From NCBI GenBank assembly GCA_910583935.1, contig CAJTZM010000002.1, positions 1-64,000 on the forward strand: a DNA stretch of 64,000 nucleotides, in the 5' to 3' direction. Positions 1-8,548 of the stretch are shown in pieces (positions within the stretch are counted from its first letter, which is position 1; every line of letters begins with the position of its first letter). Origin of the DNA: an uncultured Oscillospiraceae bacterium. Its GTDB lineage: Bacteria > Bacillota > Clostridia > Oscillospirales > Ruminococcaceae. The translations under genes and the position numbers were made by a program. Under the pieces are notes generated by a model. It searched no databases. It had not been told where the DNA came from and saw only the letters and a list, made by a program, of their open reading frames with translations.

Positions 1-53
1 CCACGACCTCTAGCGTGACAGGCTAGCGTTCTAACCAACTGAACTACCAGGCC
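1..53 (-). tRNA. tRNA-Asp (GTC), cut by the window edge
   Basis: Read on the minus strand from 53. Acceptor 5' strand GGCCTGG is followed by TA, a D-arm (GTTC...GAAC) and an anticodon stem CTAGC/GCTAG around the loop CTGTCAC, giving anticodon GTC for aspartate. The T-arm and 3' end lie outside the window. It follows tRNA-Val by 6 bases and so belongs to the same transcript. Confidence 0.93.
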
Positions 54-59
54 ATTCCT

Positions 60-135
60 TGGTGGGAACAACAGGGCTCGAACCTGTGACCCTCTGCTTG
101 TAAGGCAGATGCTCTCCCAGCTGAGCTATGCTCCC
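60..135 (-). tRNA. tRNA-Val (TAC)
   Basis: Complete cloverleaf on the minus strand. Acceptor GGGAGCA pairs with TGTTCCC, D-arm is GCTC...GAGC, anticodon stem TCTGC/GCAGA encloses CTTACAA (anticodon TAC), and the T-arm is ACAGG-TTCGAGC-CCTGT. The 3' CCA is encoded (bases 62-60). It is the first gene of a tRNA-Val/tRNA-Asp unit. Confidence 0.95.
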
Positions 136-164
136 ACCTCTTTTGCCTTTTCGGCACGTTTCTT

Positions 165-193
165 ATTATATCCCTTTCCTTCTACTTTGTCAA
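165..193 (-). promoter_or_regulatory. sigma-A promoter of the tRNA-Val/Asp unit
   Basis: On the minus strand TTGACA (193-188), a 17-base spacer and TATAAT (170-165) form a perfect consensus promoter about 30 bases upstream of tRNA-Val. Confidence 0.85.
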
Positions 194-282
194 CGAAAAA
201 TTAAAAATCCATATGGTATTTAGCAAAACAACACAGAATAAATCACTTTTTACGTAAAATAATAGAATAAGAGGTGATTTAA

Positions 283-489
283 ATGAATCAAAAAAACAAA
301 AACAGCGCACCGATCAAAAGAGGAAACGCCACCTATATTGATCCCAGTGAAGAAATTATTCCCAAAAACGCGTTGTATAGCGTGACCCGCCACGATAAAC
401 CTGCGCCGGATGAAAGCAACATCCCCATTCCAGACGATGAAAATACGGCTTTATCAAAAAAATTTGTCGATGACAATCATTTAGATTAA
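283..489 (+). CDS. Small hydrophilic protein of unknown function (68 aa)
   Basis: I do not recognise the family. The ATG is preceded by a good ribosome binding site (GAGGTGAT, 271-278) and the product is polar and charged, with an acidic C-terminal half, no membrane segment and no cysteines. Its stop overlaps the stop of the convergent comEA-like gene by 4 bases. The start signal and its position before a compact operon favour a real gene, but there is no functional clue. Confidence 0.6.
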   Translation: MNQKNKNSAPIKRGNATYIDPSEEIIPKNALYSVTRHDKPAPDESNIPIPDDENTALSKKFVDDNHLD

Positions 490-842
490 CCGGCATAAAA
501 GATCTTTTCCAGCGCTTCGATTCGCTTTTCTCCAACACCGTTTACCGCATTCAGCTCGCTTATCTCGCTTACAGGGCCATTCTGCCGCAGGAAATCAAAA
601 ATTTTCTGCGCGGTAGAATGGCCTATTCCCTCCGCATAGGTAAGCTCCTCTATGGTAGCTTGGTTGATATTGATTTTGTCCTGATATTGAGCCTGGGGTA
701 CCGTTTGTGTCCAAATTGTCACAGCCGGTTCGGCCAATACCGGACGCGTCAAAAAAAGCACCAGCCAGGTTACGCCGATTGAAAGAAAGGCGGTAATGGC
801 CAAAATCAGATAAAACCCCCATGTTTTTCTTTTTTCTGTCAA
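486..842 (-). CDS. ComEA-like helix-hairpin-helix protein (118 aa)
   Basis: An N-terminal membrane segment (about residues 10-32) is followed by a short linker and a tandem helix-hairpin-helix domain starting at KININQATIEEL, with the two hairpins EGIGHSTAQKI and NGVGEKRIEAL. This is the architecture of ComEA, the membrane-anchored double-stranded DNA receptor for transformation, here with a short linker. The start is TTG at 842, preceded by AAAGGACGG. It sits last in the ybeY-era-recO-mutS2 direction, separated from mutS2 by a hairpin. No other competence gene (comEC, comEB) is adjacent, so DNA uptake is inferred only from family membership. Confidence 0.8.
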   Translation of the reverse strand: MTEKRKTWGFYLILAITAFLSIGVTWLVLFLTRPVLAEPAVTIWTQTVPQAQYQDKININQATIEELTYAEGIGHSTAQKIFDFLRQNGPVSEISELNAVNGVGEKRIEALEKIFYAG

Positions 843-863
843 AACATATCCGTCCTTTTTGGG

Positions 864-895
864 GAAGCCGGCCCTGTTTCCATAGGGCCGGCTTC
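864..895. terminator. 12-bp perfect inverted repeat between mutS2 and comEA-like gene
   Basis: GAAGCCGGCCCT (864-875) and AGGGCCGGCTTC (884-895) form a very GC-rich hairpin with an 8-base loop. No clear T-run follows on the minus strand, so it is either an imperfect terminator after mutS2 or a processing or stability hairpin inside the transcript. Confidence 0.55.
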
Positions 896-904
896 TTATA
901 CATC

Positions 905-3298
905 CTATTTTAATTCTACGATCGTAACGCCGCTCTCTCCCTCTCCATAAACGCCCAAGCGGAAAGAACGGACATTTTTATGCCGCCGCAGATGCTGATG
1001 GATAGCATTACGCAAAATACCCGTTCCTTTGCCGTGAATCAACGTAAGGGTATGAAGACCGCTCATAACTGCATTGTCGATAAAGCGGTCGGTTTCCATG
1101 ATCCCCTCCTCTGCGTTCATCCCCCGAAGATCGATCTCCGCGTCGCTGGCCCGCTGTGTTTTTTTTGTCGCATGAACCGAAACCGATCCGCCTGAGGATC
1201 GATTTTTTGGCGAAGCGGGGGCTGTGTCCGCAAGGCGGAGAGACGACTCCTTTACAGCCAATTTCATAGCGCCCGACCGCACCTGCACCATCCCATTTTT
1301 ATCCGGCAGGGACACTACTGTGCCGGCAGCCCCCAGTTCGGTTATAAAAACGGTATCTCCCTTAACCAGCGGACGAGGAAGCTTATAATTCTCCTGCTGC
1401 TGTTGCGCTACCGGATCTGCCAGATCATACAGCCGGTTTAAATTTGCGCGCATTTGGTTTTTTGCCTGAGACGCCATCTGGGAAAAAGCTTCGGAATCCT
1501 TTTCCTTGCGGATCGCCTGCAGCTCATCCAGCAGTTTTTCAGATTCGGCGCGCACCCTTTCCACAATTCGCCGCGCCTCATACCGCGCCTTTTCCACCTC
1601 TTTTTCTTTTTCCTTATCCAAATTCGCTTTATATTCTGCAATTTCCTTCTTGGTTGCCTGCGCCTGTACGCGGAGCGTCTGCGCTTCTTCCAATTCCTTA
1701 GCGAGGCTTTGTCTGGTCTGCTCCAGCTGAGAAACAGCGTCTTCAAACTTTGCGCTCTCATAGGATACCAATTCTCTGGCCCTGCTTACAATCTCTTCCC
1801 CAATGCCAAGGCGCTGAGAGATAGCAAAAGCGTTCGATTTGCCCGGCACACCGATGGACAGCCGGTAGGTTGGCTTTAAGGAAGAAACGTCAAATTCACA
1901 GGAGCCGTTTTCCACGCCGTTTGTTTCCAGCGCAAACAGCTTGATTTCCGCATAGTGGGTGGTCGCAGCAATTCGCGCACGCTTTTTTCGCAGCATCTCG
2001 ATTACCGAGATCGCCAGCGCCGCGCCTTCCACCGGGTCGGTTCCGGCCCCCAGTTCGTCCAGCAGCACCAGTGTCTGGTTATCCGCCTTTTCTAAAATGG
2101 AAATAATGTTGACCATATGAGCGGAAAAGGTGGAAAGGTTCTGTTCAATGCTCTGCTCATCCCCAATATCAGCCAACACGTTTTGGAATACTGAGATGCG
2201 GCTGCCATCCGCCGCGGGAATCATCAAGCCGCACATCGCCATGAGCGTAAACAGACCCAACGTCTTCAGCGCTACCGTTTTACCGCCGGTATTGGGACCG
2301 GTGATAATCAGCGTGTCAAAGGTCTCGCCCAGATAAATATCGGTTGGTACAACCGCCGTTTTATCGATCATAGGATGTCTTGCTTTTTTGAGATGGATAA
2401 TCCCATCGTCGGTCAGCGCCGGCTCCATAGCCCGCATTTTATCCGCCAAACGGGACTTGGCAAAAATCAAATCAATCTCTATAACCGAATCATAATCCTG
2501 CAAAATACTTTCGGCCTGTTCTCCGATCAAAGCGGATAAGGCGGCCAGGATCCGTACGATTTCATCCTGCTCTTTTCCCTGCAGAAGCCGTATTTCGTTG
2601 TTCGCCTCTACAACGCCCATGGGTTCAATAAATAAGGTTGCGCCGCTGGCAGAGGTATCGTGGAGCAGGCCCTTTATTTCCGCCCGGTGCTCTGACTTAA
2701 CCGGCACCACATAGCGCCCGTCCCGCATGGTGACCAGGCTTTCCTGCAAATACTTTTGATAGGTAGGGGAATGGATTAATTTATCCAGCTGGTTTTTGAC
2801 CTGGAGCCCTGCATTGCGAATTTTTCTTCGGATGTCCGCCAAGGCGGGGCTTGCATTGTCCGCAATCATATCCTCCGATACAATGGCCTGGTTAACCTGC
2901 TCTTCGATGTATGGGTGGGGCATCAGGCCGCTGAACAGCTCATCCAGCGCGGTCTGCGCCGTCTCGCAGCGCTTTCTCCAATCGGAAAGAGATCGAATGG
3001 TTCGAAGCGCGTTGGAAACCTCCAGCAGCTCTTTCATAGACAGACTGGTCCCTACCTGCGCTCTCTTTACCATGCCTTTGATATTGCTGAAACGATAAAT
3101 CGTCGGCGTTCCGTACCGGTTCGACAGCATATTGGCATCCGATGTGCGGCGCATTTCTTCCCGCGCCATAAAAAGATCTGTCTGCGGCTCCAGTGCCAGC
3201 GCTTTTTCCCTGCTGTCCTCACAGCTGGCGCAATCCGCCAGCATTTGCAGAATTTTATCCAGCTCCAGCGCCTGCCGGTGTTTTTTTTCAATGGGCAA
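905..3298 (-). CDS. mutS2: MutS2 (DNA mismatch-like ATPase / Smr endonuclease, ribosome-collision factor)
   Basis: A 797-residue MutS2, close to the usual 780-790. Visible parts are the helical core, the ABC-type ATPase with Walker A GPNTGGKT (about residue 334) and Walker B LVLLDELGAGTDP, a long charged coiled coil, and a C-terminal Smr domain with DLRGMNAEEG and HGKGTGILR. The family suppresses recombination and, in Bacillus, splits collided ribosomes. I start at TTG 3298 because AAGGAAG lies 8-9 bases upstream; an in-frame TTG at 3316 has no such site. The gene overlaps the end of recO by 11 bases, indicating translational coupling. Confidence 0.96.
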   Translation of the reverse strand: MPIEKKHRQALELDKILQMLADCASCEDSREKALALEPQTDLFMAREEMRRTSDANMLSNRYGTPTIYRFSNIKGMVKRAQVGTSLSMKELLEVSNALRTIRSLSDWRKRCETAQTALDELFSGLMPHPYIEEQVNQAIVSEDMIADNASPALADIRRKIRNAGLQVKNQLDKLIHSPTYQKYLQESLVTMRDGRYVVPVKSEHRAEIKGLLHDTSASGATLFIEPMGVVEANNEIRLLQGKEQDEIVRILAALSALIGEQAESILQDYDSVIEIDLIFAKSRLADKMRAMEPALTDDGIIHLKKARHPMIDKTAVVPTDIYLGETFDTLIITGPNTGGKTVALKTLGLFTLMAMCGLMIPAADGSRISVFQNVLADIGDEQSIEQNLSTFSAHMVNIISILEKADNQTLVLLDELGAGTDPVEGAALAISVIEMLRKKRARIAATTHYAEIKLFALETNGVENGSCEFDVSSLKPTYRLSIGVPGKSNAFAISQRLGIGEEIVSRARELVSYESAKFEDAVSQLEQTRQSLAKELEEAQTLRVQAQATKKEIAEYKANLDKEKEKEVEKARYEARRIVERVRAESEKLLDELQAIRKEKDSEAFSQMASQAKNQMRANLNRLYDLADPVAQQQQENYKLPRPLVKGDTVFITELGAAGTVVSLPDKNGMVQVRSGAMKLAVKESSLRLADTAPASPKNRSSGGSVSVHATKKTQRASDAEIDLRGMNAEEGIMETDRFIDNAVMSGLHTLTLIHGKGTGILRNAIHQHLRRHKNVRSFRLGVYGEGESGVTIVELK

Positions 3299-4064
3299 TG
3301 ATGTCACTTCCTTCAAACGATATTTTGACAGAATGAAAGTATGTCAAAGTCTGATAAGTCCGTTCTGTTTGATCGATTAAAAACCTCTCTGTAGCATCAT
3401 TTAGGCAATAAACGCTTTCCTTTCCAATTGTAAAGGAAAACAGCTTTTCAATTGGGGAATAGATAATATGCCGCATAGCAGCCAGCGTTCCCTGCGTTAG
3501 CAAAATATGTACTCCCCGCTTTTGGGCGCCGCAGGATGCACAAAGAATGGACCCCTCCTGCGGGTAAAAAAACATCTGGGGCGATGTAAAACAGCCGCAT
3601 TGGGCGCAGCCGACTAAATCCGGCATAAAGCCGGCCATACTCAAAGACCGAAGCTCAAACAAAGACTTCAGCAACGTTGGGTGAATTCTGTCATTCTGCA
3701 AAAAGAAAAGACAGTTTAAAAAAAGCTTTAAAAACTGGCCGCTGTCATTTTCTTTTGGTCCGAGAACAGCGGAAACCTCCGCAAAATAAGAGGCCAGCGC
3801 CAACTTTTCTACCGATTGGCGCAGCCCGAAAAATTGCTCAATACTGTCTGCGTAATCCAGGGAATATCGCTCTTTATTCCAAAATAAAACCATAGAAGAG
3901 TAGCAAAGCAGACCTGTAGAAGGCGCCAACCGGCTTTTAAAACGCCGCGCACCCTTCGCGTAAGCAAAAATCACGCCGCGATCCTCGGTCAGGATGGTTA
4001 ACAGCTTATCCTCTTCCCCATTGGCCAATTCCTTCAGGATAATCCCTTTCGTTTTGATCTGCAT
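3288..4064 (-). CDS. recO: DNA repair protein RecO
   Basis: RecO loads RecA with RecR during recombinational repair. The protein opens with the OB-fold typical of RecO (MQIKTKGIILKEL...EDKLLTILTEDRG) and carries the zinc-finger cysteines CAQCGC and CASCGA in its C-terminal domain. The open frame extends upstream to 4130, but ATG 4064 has a ribosome binding site (GAGCTGG) and gives the usual length (258 residues). It overlaps yqzL upstream by 59 bases and mutS2 downstream by 11, the standard era-yqzL-recO order of Firmicutes. Confidence 0.95.
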   Translation of the reverse strand: MQIKTKGIILKELANGEEDKLLTILTEDRGVIFAYAKGARRFKSRLAPSTGLLCYSSMVLFWNKERYSLDYADSIEQFFGLRQSVEKLALASYFAEVSAVLGPKENDSGQFLKLFLNCLFFLQNDRIHPTLLKSLFELRSLSMAGFMPDLVGCAQCGCFTSPQMFFYPQEGSILCASCGAQKRGVHILLTQGTLAAMRHIIYSPIEKLFSFTIGKESVYCLNDATERFLIDQTERTYQTLTYFHSVKISFEGSDIIAH

Positions 4065-4188
4065 CAGCCAGCTCAGCCTCCGATTCTTCCTGCAAACGCT
4101 GTGACAGCATGGATATTTTTCGATACGCAATATAGTCGTTCACCGATCCGGTTTTTAAAAATTGGTTCCACGCGTCATCCGGCCTCAC
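4006..4188 (-). CDS. YqzL-like small protein
   Basis: About 60 residues beginning MRPDDAWNQFLKTGSV (GTG start at 4188 preceded by GGGGGTG). The motif W-x-x-F-x-x-T-G-S-V-x-x-Y matches YqzL, a small conserved Firmicute protein encoded between era and recO, as here. Function is unknown. The C-terminal part overlaps the recO start in another frame and may be unstructured. Confidence 0.75.
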   Translation of the reverse strand: MRPDDAWNQFLKTGSVNDYIAYRKISMLSQRLQEESEAELADADQNERDYPEGIGQWGRG

Positions 4189-4307
4189 GTAAACACCCCC
4201 TGTGATGAAATACAAAAAAAGTATTTCCATCTATCCAGAGAACTATGACCGGGAAAACAGTCCAAATCTTCCAAAAATTTTTTCTTGACAAAAGCGTTTT
4301 CAGCTTT

Positions 4308-5207
4308 TTATGAATCTCGAAATCCCAAATCTCGGATGACACCTAAACGGTTTCTCCAATCCTCCTTGACCTTGACCCAGCATTGCAAATTAACCTTTAC
4401 TCCCAAAAAGGATTCGATCTCTGCTCTCGCCTGGCTGGCAACCTTTTTTAGCATCGCTCCCTGCTTGCCGATGACAATACCCTTGTGACTGTCCTTTTCG
4501 CAATAAATCACTGCATGGATATCCAGCAGCTCCCTGCCCTTTCTCTCACGCATCTGCTCAATAAAGACAGCAGTGCCATGAGGGATTTCCGCATTTAAGT
4601 TATTTAAAAGCTTTTCCCGGATGATTTCAGAAACAATCACCTGCTCCGGCTGGTCGGTCATGGCGTCGTCCGGAAAATAATGCGGACCTTCTTTGGCATG
4701 CAGCAAAAGCTCGTCAAGCAGCTCCTTTACGCCGTCGCCGGTCAAGGCGCTGATGGGGACGATTGCGTCAAAAGGAAACTGTTTGGAAAAAGCGTCGATT
4801 TTTTCCATCATCGAATCTTTTTTCGCAATTGTATCAATTTTATTGATTGCCAGAATAGCGGGGATGTGGCTTTCGCGGAATCGATCCAATAAATCCTGTT
4901 CTATCAGGCGAATTTCTCCAAGAGGATCAGTCACAAGAACCGCAATATCCACATCTGCTACCGAATTCTTCACCTGCTTTACCATAAACTCGCTGAGCTT
5001 TGTTTTAGGCTGATGCAGTCCGGGGGTATCAATAAAAACAAACTGGGCGTTTTTTTGTGTTAAAACCCCCGTGATCCGGGTGCGGGTTGCTTGCGGCTTT
5101 GGCGATACAATGGCGACCTTTTCCCCCACAAACCGGTTGAGCAGGCTGGATTTTCCCACATTGGGCCGACCAACAATCGCCACAAAAGCCGAAACTGTCT
5201 TTTCCAT
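4308..5207 (-). CDS. era: GTPase Era
   Basis: Era binds 16S rRNA and aids 30S subunit maturation. G1 GRPNVGKSS (13-21), the G3 motif DTPG (60-63) and G4 NKID (122-125) are intact, followed by a C-terminal KH domain with GIVIGKQGAMLKKV. Length 299 is normal. It lies 9 bases downstream of ybeY in the same operon. Confidence 0.98.
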   Translation of the reverse strand: MEKTVSAFVAIVGRPNVGKSSLLNRFVGEKVAIVSPKPQATRTRITGVLTQKNAQFVFIDTPGLHQPKTKLSEFMVKQVKNSVADVDIAVLVTDPLGEIRLIEQDLLDRFRESHIPAILAINKIDTIAKKDSMMEKIDAFSKQFPFDAIVPISALTGDGVKELLDELLLHAKEGPHYFPDDAMTDQPEQVIVSEIIREKLLNNLNAEIPHGTAVFIEQMRERKGRELLDIHAVIYCEKDSHKGIVIGKQGAMLKKVASQARAEIESFLGVKVNLQCWVKVKEDWRNRLGVIRDLGFRDS

Positions 5208-5216
5208 TTTCTCCTC

Positions 5217-5726
5217 CTATTTGCCGGTGCCTGCTTCCAGATTGTCCCCATCGCGCGTTAGGCCCAGACGAGCTAGGATCGCTTCTTCCTTTTCACGCAT
5301 TTTGGCAGCCTCCAGCCCTCCTGTTTCATGATCATAGCCTAATAGATGCAGCATAGAATGAACAGTTAAAAAGCCCATTTCACGCTGAAAGGTATGTCCA
5401 TAAAGCTCCGCCTGGGCGAGAGCTTTTTCCACCGAAATGACAATATCCCCCAGCATATAGGCGCCGGTATCTTCATTTTTATCATAAGCGCCGTTTTCCC
5501 CCAAAGGGAAGGAAAGCACATCGGTCTCGATATCTTTTCCACGAAATTCCGCATTTAAACGTTTGATTTCCCCATTATCAATAAAGCTGATGCTGACCTC
5601 CGCCGGTTTTTCGAATTCCTCGCACGCCAGTACCGCATGGCAACAGCGCCGCAAAAGAAGACGTGTTCCGGAAGGAATTTTCACCTGTTTTTGCCGATTT
5701 GAAATCTGCACCTTCAATTTTCCCAT
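5217..5726 (-). CDS. ybeY: Endoribonuclease YbeY (rRNA maturation factor)
   Basis: Zinc-dependent RNase acting in 16S rRNA 3'-end maturation and 70S quality control. The metal site HSMLHLLGYDH is intact, preceded by the family motif TDVLSFP and the strand MLGDIVIS. The frame is open to 5780, but the ATG at 5726 (MGKLKVQIS) gives 169 residues, nearest the family's 150-165. The GGAGG upstream is rather distant, so the exact start is uncertain. First gene of the leftward operon, divergent from phoH. Confidence 0.94.
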   Translation of the reverse strand: MGKLKVQISNRQKQVKIPSGTRLLLRRCCHAVLACEEFEKPAEVSISFIDNGEIKRLNAEFRGKDIETDVLSFPLGENGAYDKNEDTGAYMLGDIVISVEKALAQAELYGHTFQREMGFLTVHSMLHLLGYDHETGGLEAAKMREKEEAILARLGLTRDGDNLEAGTGK

Positions 5727-5943
5727 ATTCTCGCCAGACGGCCTTTCCTCCTTCTCCATTCCATTTCGCCTGATCAACAAAGCTACAAAATTCAGCTACT
5801 TTTCTCACAACATCTGTATTATACATCTAAATGGATGATTCGAAAAGGTTTTTCCTGGTATTTTTCCAAAAAAGCACTGGGAAAAGGATCGACAAAACAG
5901 AAAGCTGCCTTTTTCATGCAAAAAAGCAGCTTTTCCCTTTTGC

Positions 5944-5972
5944 TTGAAAAACAGAAAAACATGCAGTATAAT
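5944..5972 (+). promoter_or_regulatory. sigma-A promoter of phoH
   Basis: TTGAAA (5944-5949), 17-base spacer, TATAAT (5967-5972). Its position upstream of ATG 6021 excludes the longer in-frame start at 5835. Confidence 0.8.
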
Positions 5973-6020
5973 TTGGATATTCTCTGCAAATATCCAATTA
6001 GAAAGGGGGCGTTTTTGTCA

Positions 6021-7022
6021 ATGCAGGAATTAGAATTTACGTTGGAGCAGCAGATGGCTGTATTTGGCATTCAGGATAAAAATATCCGTTTAATCGAGCA
6101 GTCTCTTCCTGTTTCCATCCAAGCGAGAAATGGACGGATTGAAATTATAGGTGAGTCAACCGAAGCGGTACAAAATGCAGGCAATGTTCTCAACCATTTA
6201 AAAATTCTATATGAAAATAAAGAGGAAATTACGATTGATGTCGTTTACCGAATGCTGGAATCGGTTCAGACTGGAGAAATAAACGAAACGCTCAGCGCCA
6301 TGCGCGATATCGTCGTTATCGCGCATTCAAACCGCCCGATTAAGTGCAAAACAATCGGGCAGAAAAGCTATATAAAAGCATTAAAGCAAAACATCGTCTC
6401 TCTTTGCATCGGCCCGGCTGGAACTGGAAAAACCTATCTGGCCGTTGCCCAAGCAGTAGCGGATTTAAAGGATGGAAAGGTGGAGCGGATTATCATGAGC
6501 CGCCCCGCCATTGAAGCCGGCGAGGAGCGTTTGGGGTTTCTCCCCGGAGATTTATCGCAGAAGGTCGATCCGTATCTTCGTCCTTTATACGACGCGCTAA
6601 ACGATATTCTGGGGCCTGAAAGTGTTCAAAAATACCTGGAACGGGGCGTCATCGAAATCGCGCCGCTGGCATATATGCGCGGCCGTACGCTCAACCGGGC
6701 CTTTATCATTATCGACGAAAGCCAGAACGCCTCACTTTCTACCTTAAAAATGGCGTTGACCCGTCTTGGGGAAGAATCGAAAATGGTACTGACCGGTGAT
6801 ATTACCCAGATCGACCTTCCCAAGAAGGAGGATTCCGGCTTGGAAAAATGCGCGGCTATTTTAAGCAGTGTTGAAGGCATTGCCATTGTACGCTTAAATA
6901 ATCGGGATGTGGTGCGAAATCGTTTGGTCAAGGATATTGTAAAAGCGTTTGAAAAAGCGGAAAATGAGAAAAAGCCGGCTTCCTTTAGCCGGCAGCAATC
7001 CCGCAAAAAAGGGAAATCCTAA
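6021..7022 (+). CDS. phoH: PhoH-family ATPase
   Basis: Cytoplasmic P-loop NTPase of the PhoH family, with Walker A GPAGTGKT and Walker B FIIIDESQN, preceded by the usual N-terminal RNA-binding-like region. A ribosome binding site AAAGGGGG (6002-6009) serves ATG 6021; the TTG at 6015 is an alternative. The C-terminus ends in a basic tail (RQQSRKKGKS). In Bacillus and many Clostridia phoH is co-transcribed upstream of ybeY; here it is divergent from it. Exact biochemical role of the family remains unclear (RNA-related). Confidence 0.95.
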   Translation: MQELEFTLEQQMAVFGIQDKNIRLIEQSLPVSIQARNGRIEIIGESTEAVQNAGNVLNHLKILYENKEEITIDVVYRMLESVQTGEINETLSAMRDIVVIAHSNRPIKCKTIGQKSYIKALKQNIVSLCIGPAGTGKTYLAVAQAVADLKDGKVERIIMSRPAIEAGEERLGFLPGDLSQKVDPYLRPLYDALNDILGPESVQKYLERGVIEIAPLAYMRGRTLNRAFIIIDESQNASLSTLKMALTRLGEESKMVLTGDITQIDLPKKEDSGLEKCAAILSSVEGIAIVRLNNRDVVRNRLVKDIVKAFEKAENEKKPASFSRQQSRKKGKS

Positions 7023-7050
7023 TTTAGGGGAAGATAACCCAATCTTATAA

Positions 7051-7100
7051 AACCAATAAAAGCACCCCTGTTATGGGATGCTTTTATTGGTTCATTTTTT
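7051..7100. terminator. Bidirectional terminator between phoH and deoD
   Basis: AACCAATAAAAGCA (7051-7064) and TGCTTTTATTGGTT (7079-7092) form a 14-bp stem followed by CATTTTTT. It serves both convergent genes. Confidence 0.85.
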
Positions 7101-7815
7101 ACAGCTGGATCGCCGTTTGCAAAGCAATCTCCATCATCTGGGTAAAAGAATTTTGCCGTTCTTCTGCGGAACTGCTCTCGCCGGTCAGCGGACAATCCGA
7201 AATGGTACAGATGGCCAACGCTTCCTTCCCCGTCAGCGCGGCGTTCATATATAACGCAGCAGATTCCATTTCAACCGCAAGAACTCCCATCTTCTTCCAT
7301 TGCTGGAGACTATCCGCCCGCTCGTCATAAAAGGTATCGGAAGAATACAGATTGCCGACTACAAGGTCCACGCCGCATTTTTTTGCCGTATCCACGGCAG
7401 TAGCCAGCATCCGATAGCTGGCAATCGGCGCATAATCCCCAGGCAGCTGGTACTGTTTGGCGAAAGAAGAGTTGGTGCAGGCTCCCATACCGGCCACAAC
7501 ATCCCGCAGCTTCAGATCCGCCCGAATCGCTCCGGCTGTGCCGATCCGAATAATATGATCCACATCGTAAAAGCGAAACAGTTCATAGCTGTAGATTCCC
7601 ATAGAAGGCATGCCCATTCCGCTGGCCATAACCGAAATTTTCTGTCCCCGATACAAGCCGGTATAGCCTCCGATTCCCCGAACGTTATTCACCAGCTTGG
7701 CCTCATCTAAAAAAGTTTCGGCGATAAACTTCGCGCGCAAAGGATCCCCCGGCATTAGGACCGTTTTGGCAAAGTCCCCTTTCATAGCGCTGATATGCGG
7801 TGTCGGCACCGGCAT
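7099..7815 (-). CDS. deoD: Purine nucleoside phosphorylase DeoD
   Basis: Hexameric PNP cleaving purine (deoxy)nucleosides to base and (deoxy)ribose-1-phosphate. The protein starts MPVPTPHISAMKGDFAKTV with the phosphate-binding MPGDPLRAK, then RIGTAGAI and VEMESAALY, all family hallmarks. ATG 7815 has GGGAGGAAT upstream; the longer open frame to 7920 runs into the neighbouring HD gene and is rejected. Length 238 is typical. It lies 20 bases downstream of an HD-domain gene in one transcript. Confidence 0.96.
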   Translation of the reverse strand: MPVPTPHISAMKGDFAKTVLMPGDPLRAKFIAETFLDEAKLVNNVRGIGGYTGLYRGQKISVMASGMGMPSMGIYSYELFRFYDVDHIIRIGTAGAIRADLKLRDVVAGMGACTNSSFAKQYQLPGDYAPIASYRMLATAVDTAKKCGVDLVVGNLYSSDTFYDERADSLQQWKKMGVLAVEMESAALYMNAALTGKEALAICTISDCPLTGESSSAEERQNSFTQMMEIALQTAIQL

Positions 7816-7835
7816 AATTGATTCCTCCCTTTTCT

Positions 7836-8405
7836 CTATATTGACTGCGGCTCTTTGATCCTCTCTTCTGTTTCCTTCATCGCCTCCAGTGTGTCGGACA
7901 ACAATCGATCCAAATCCCATCCCAGCATTTCTGCACCATTTGCGATCACCTCTCTGGAGCAGCCTGCGGCAAAACCGGTAGATTTATATTTTTTCTTCAG
8001 AGATTTTAACTCCATATCCCGGCAGCTTTTAGACGGACGCATCAGGGCGGCTGCGCTAATTAAACCGGTAAGCTCATCAACCGCATATAAAACCTTTTCC
8101 ATTTCGTGCTCCGGCTTTATATCAACCGTCATGCCATAGCCGTGACTGGCGGTTGCGTGAATCATCGCCGGATCTATTCCTCTTTCCTTCATAATCTGCT
8201 GTGATTTCACACAGTGTTCCTTTGGAAACTGTTCGAAATCCAGATCGTGCAAAAGGCCCACAATCTTCCAAAATTCGGCATTCTGCCCGTAGCCCAGCTT
8301 TTGCGCATACCATTCCATCACCCACGCTACGGTTTTTGCATGCTGCAGATGAAACGGCTCCCGGTTGTATTCGCACAACAGGCTCCAGGCTTCTTCATAA
8401 GTCAT
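7836..8405 (-). CDS. HD-domain phosphohydrolase
   Basis: A 189-residue soluble HD hydrolase: H at HLQHAKTVAWV and the HD pair in GLLHDLDFEQFP, then the downstream DELTG. Such proteins hydrolyse phosphate esters of nucleotides or similar metabolites; co-transcription with deoD suggests a nucleotide-related substrate (inference). ATG 8405 has AGGGCGG upstream. The substrate cannot be told from sequence. Confidence 0.85.
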   Translation of the reverse strand: MTYEEAWSLLCEYNREPFHLQHAKTVAWVMEWYAQKLGYGQNAEFWKIVGLLHDLDFEQFPKEHCVKSQQIMKERGIDPAMIHATASHGYGMTVDIKPEHEMEKVLYAVDELTGLISAAALMRPSKSCRDMELKSLKKKYKSTGFAAGCSREVIANGAEMLGWDLDRLLSDTLEAMKETEERIKEPQSI

Positions 8406-8548
8406 ATTTTCAACCGCCCTTCTATCGTAAAATCGACTTTTCCTTCTTGTTTCAAAATATATCACACCTGTAAAAAAAGTCAATATTTTAAGCACCAATC
8501 GGATTAGAACGCATAGGATAAAGCAAATACATTTTTCGAGGTGGCCTT

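Noticed and set aside
5835..6020. 62-residue N-terminal extension of PhoH
   Set aside because: A consensus promoter lies inside it at 5944-5972, and the ribosome binding site serves 6021.
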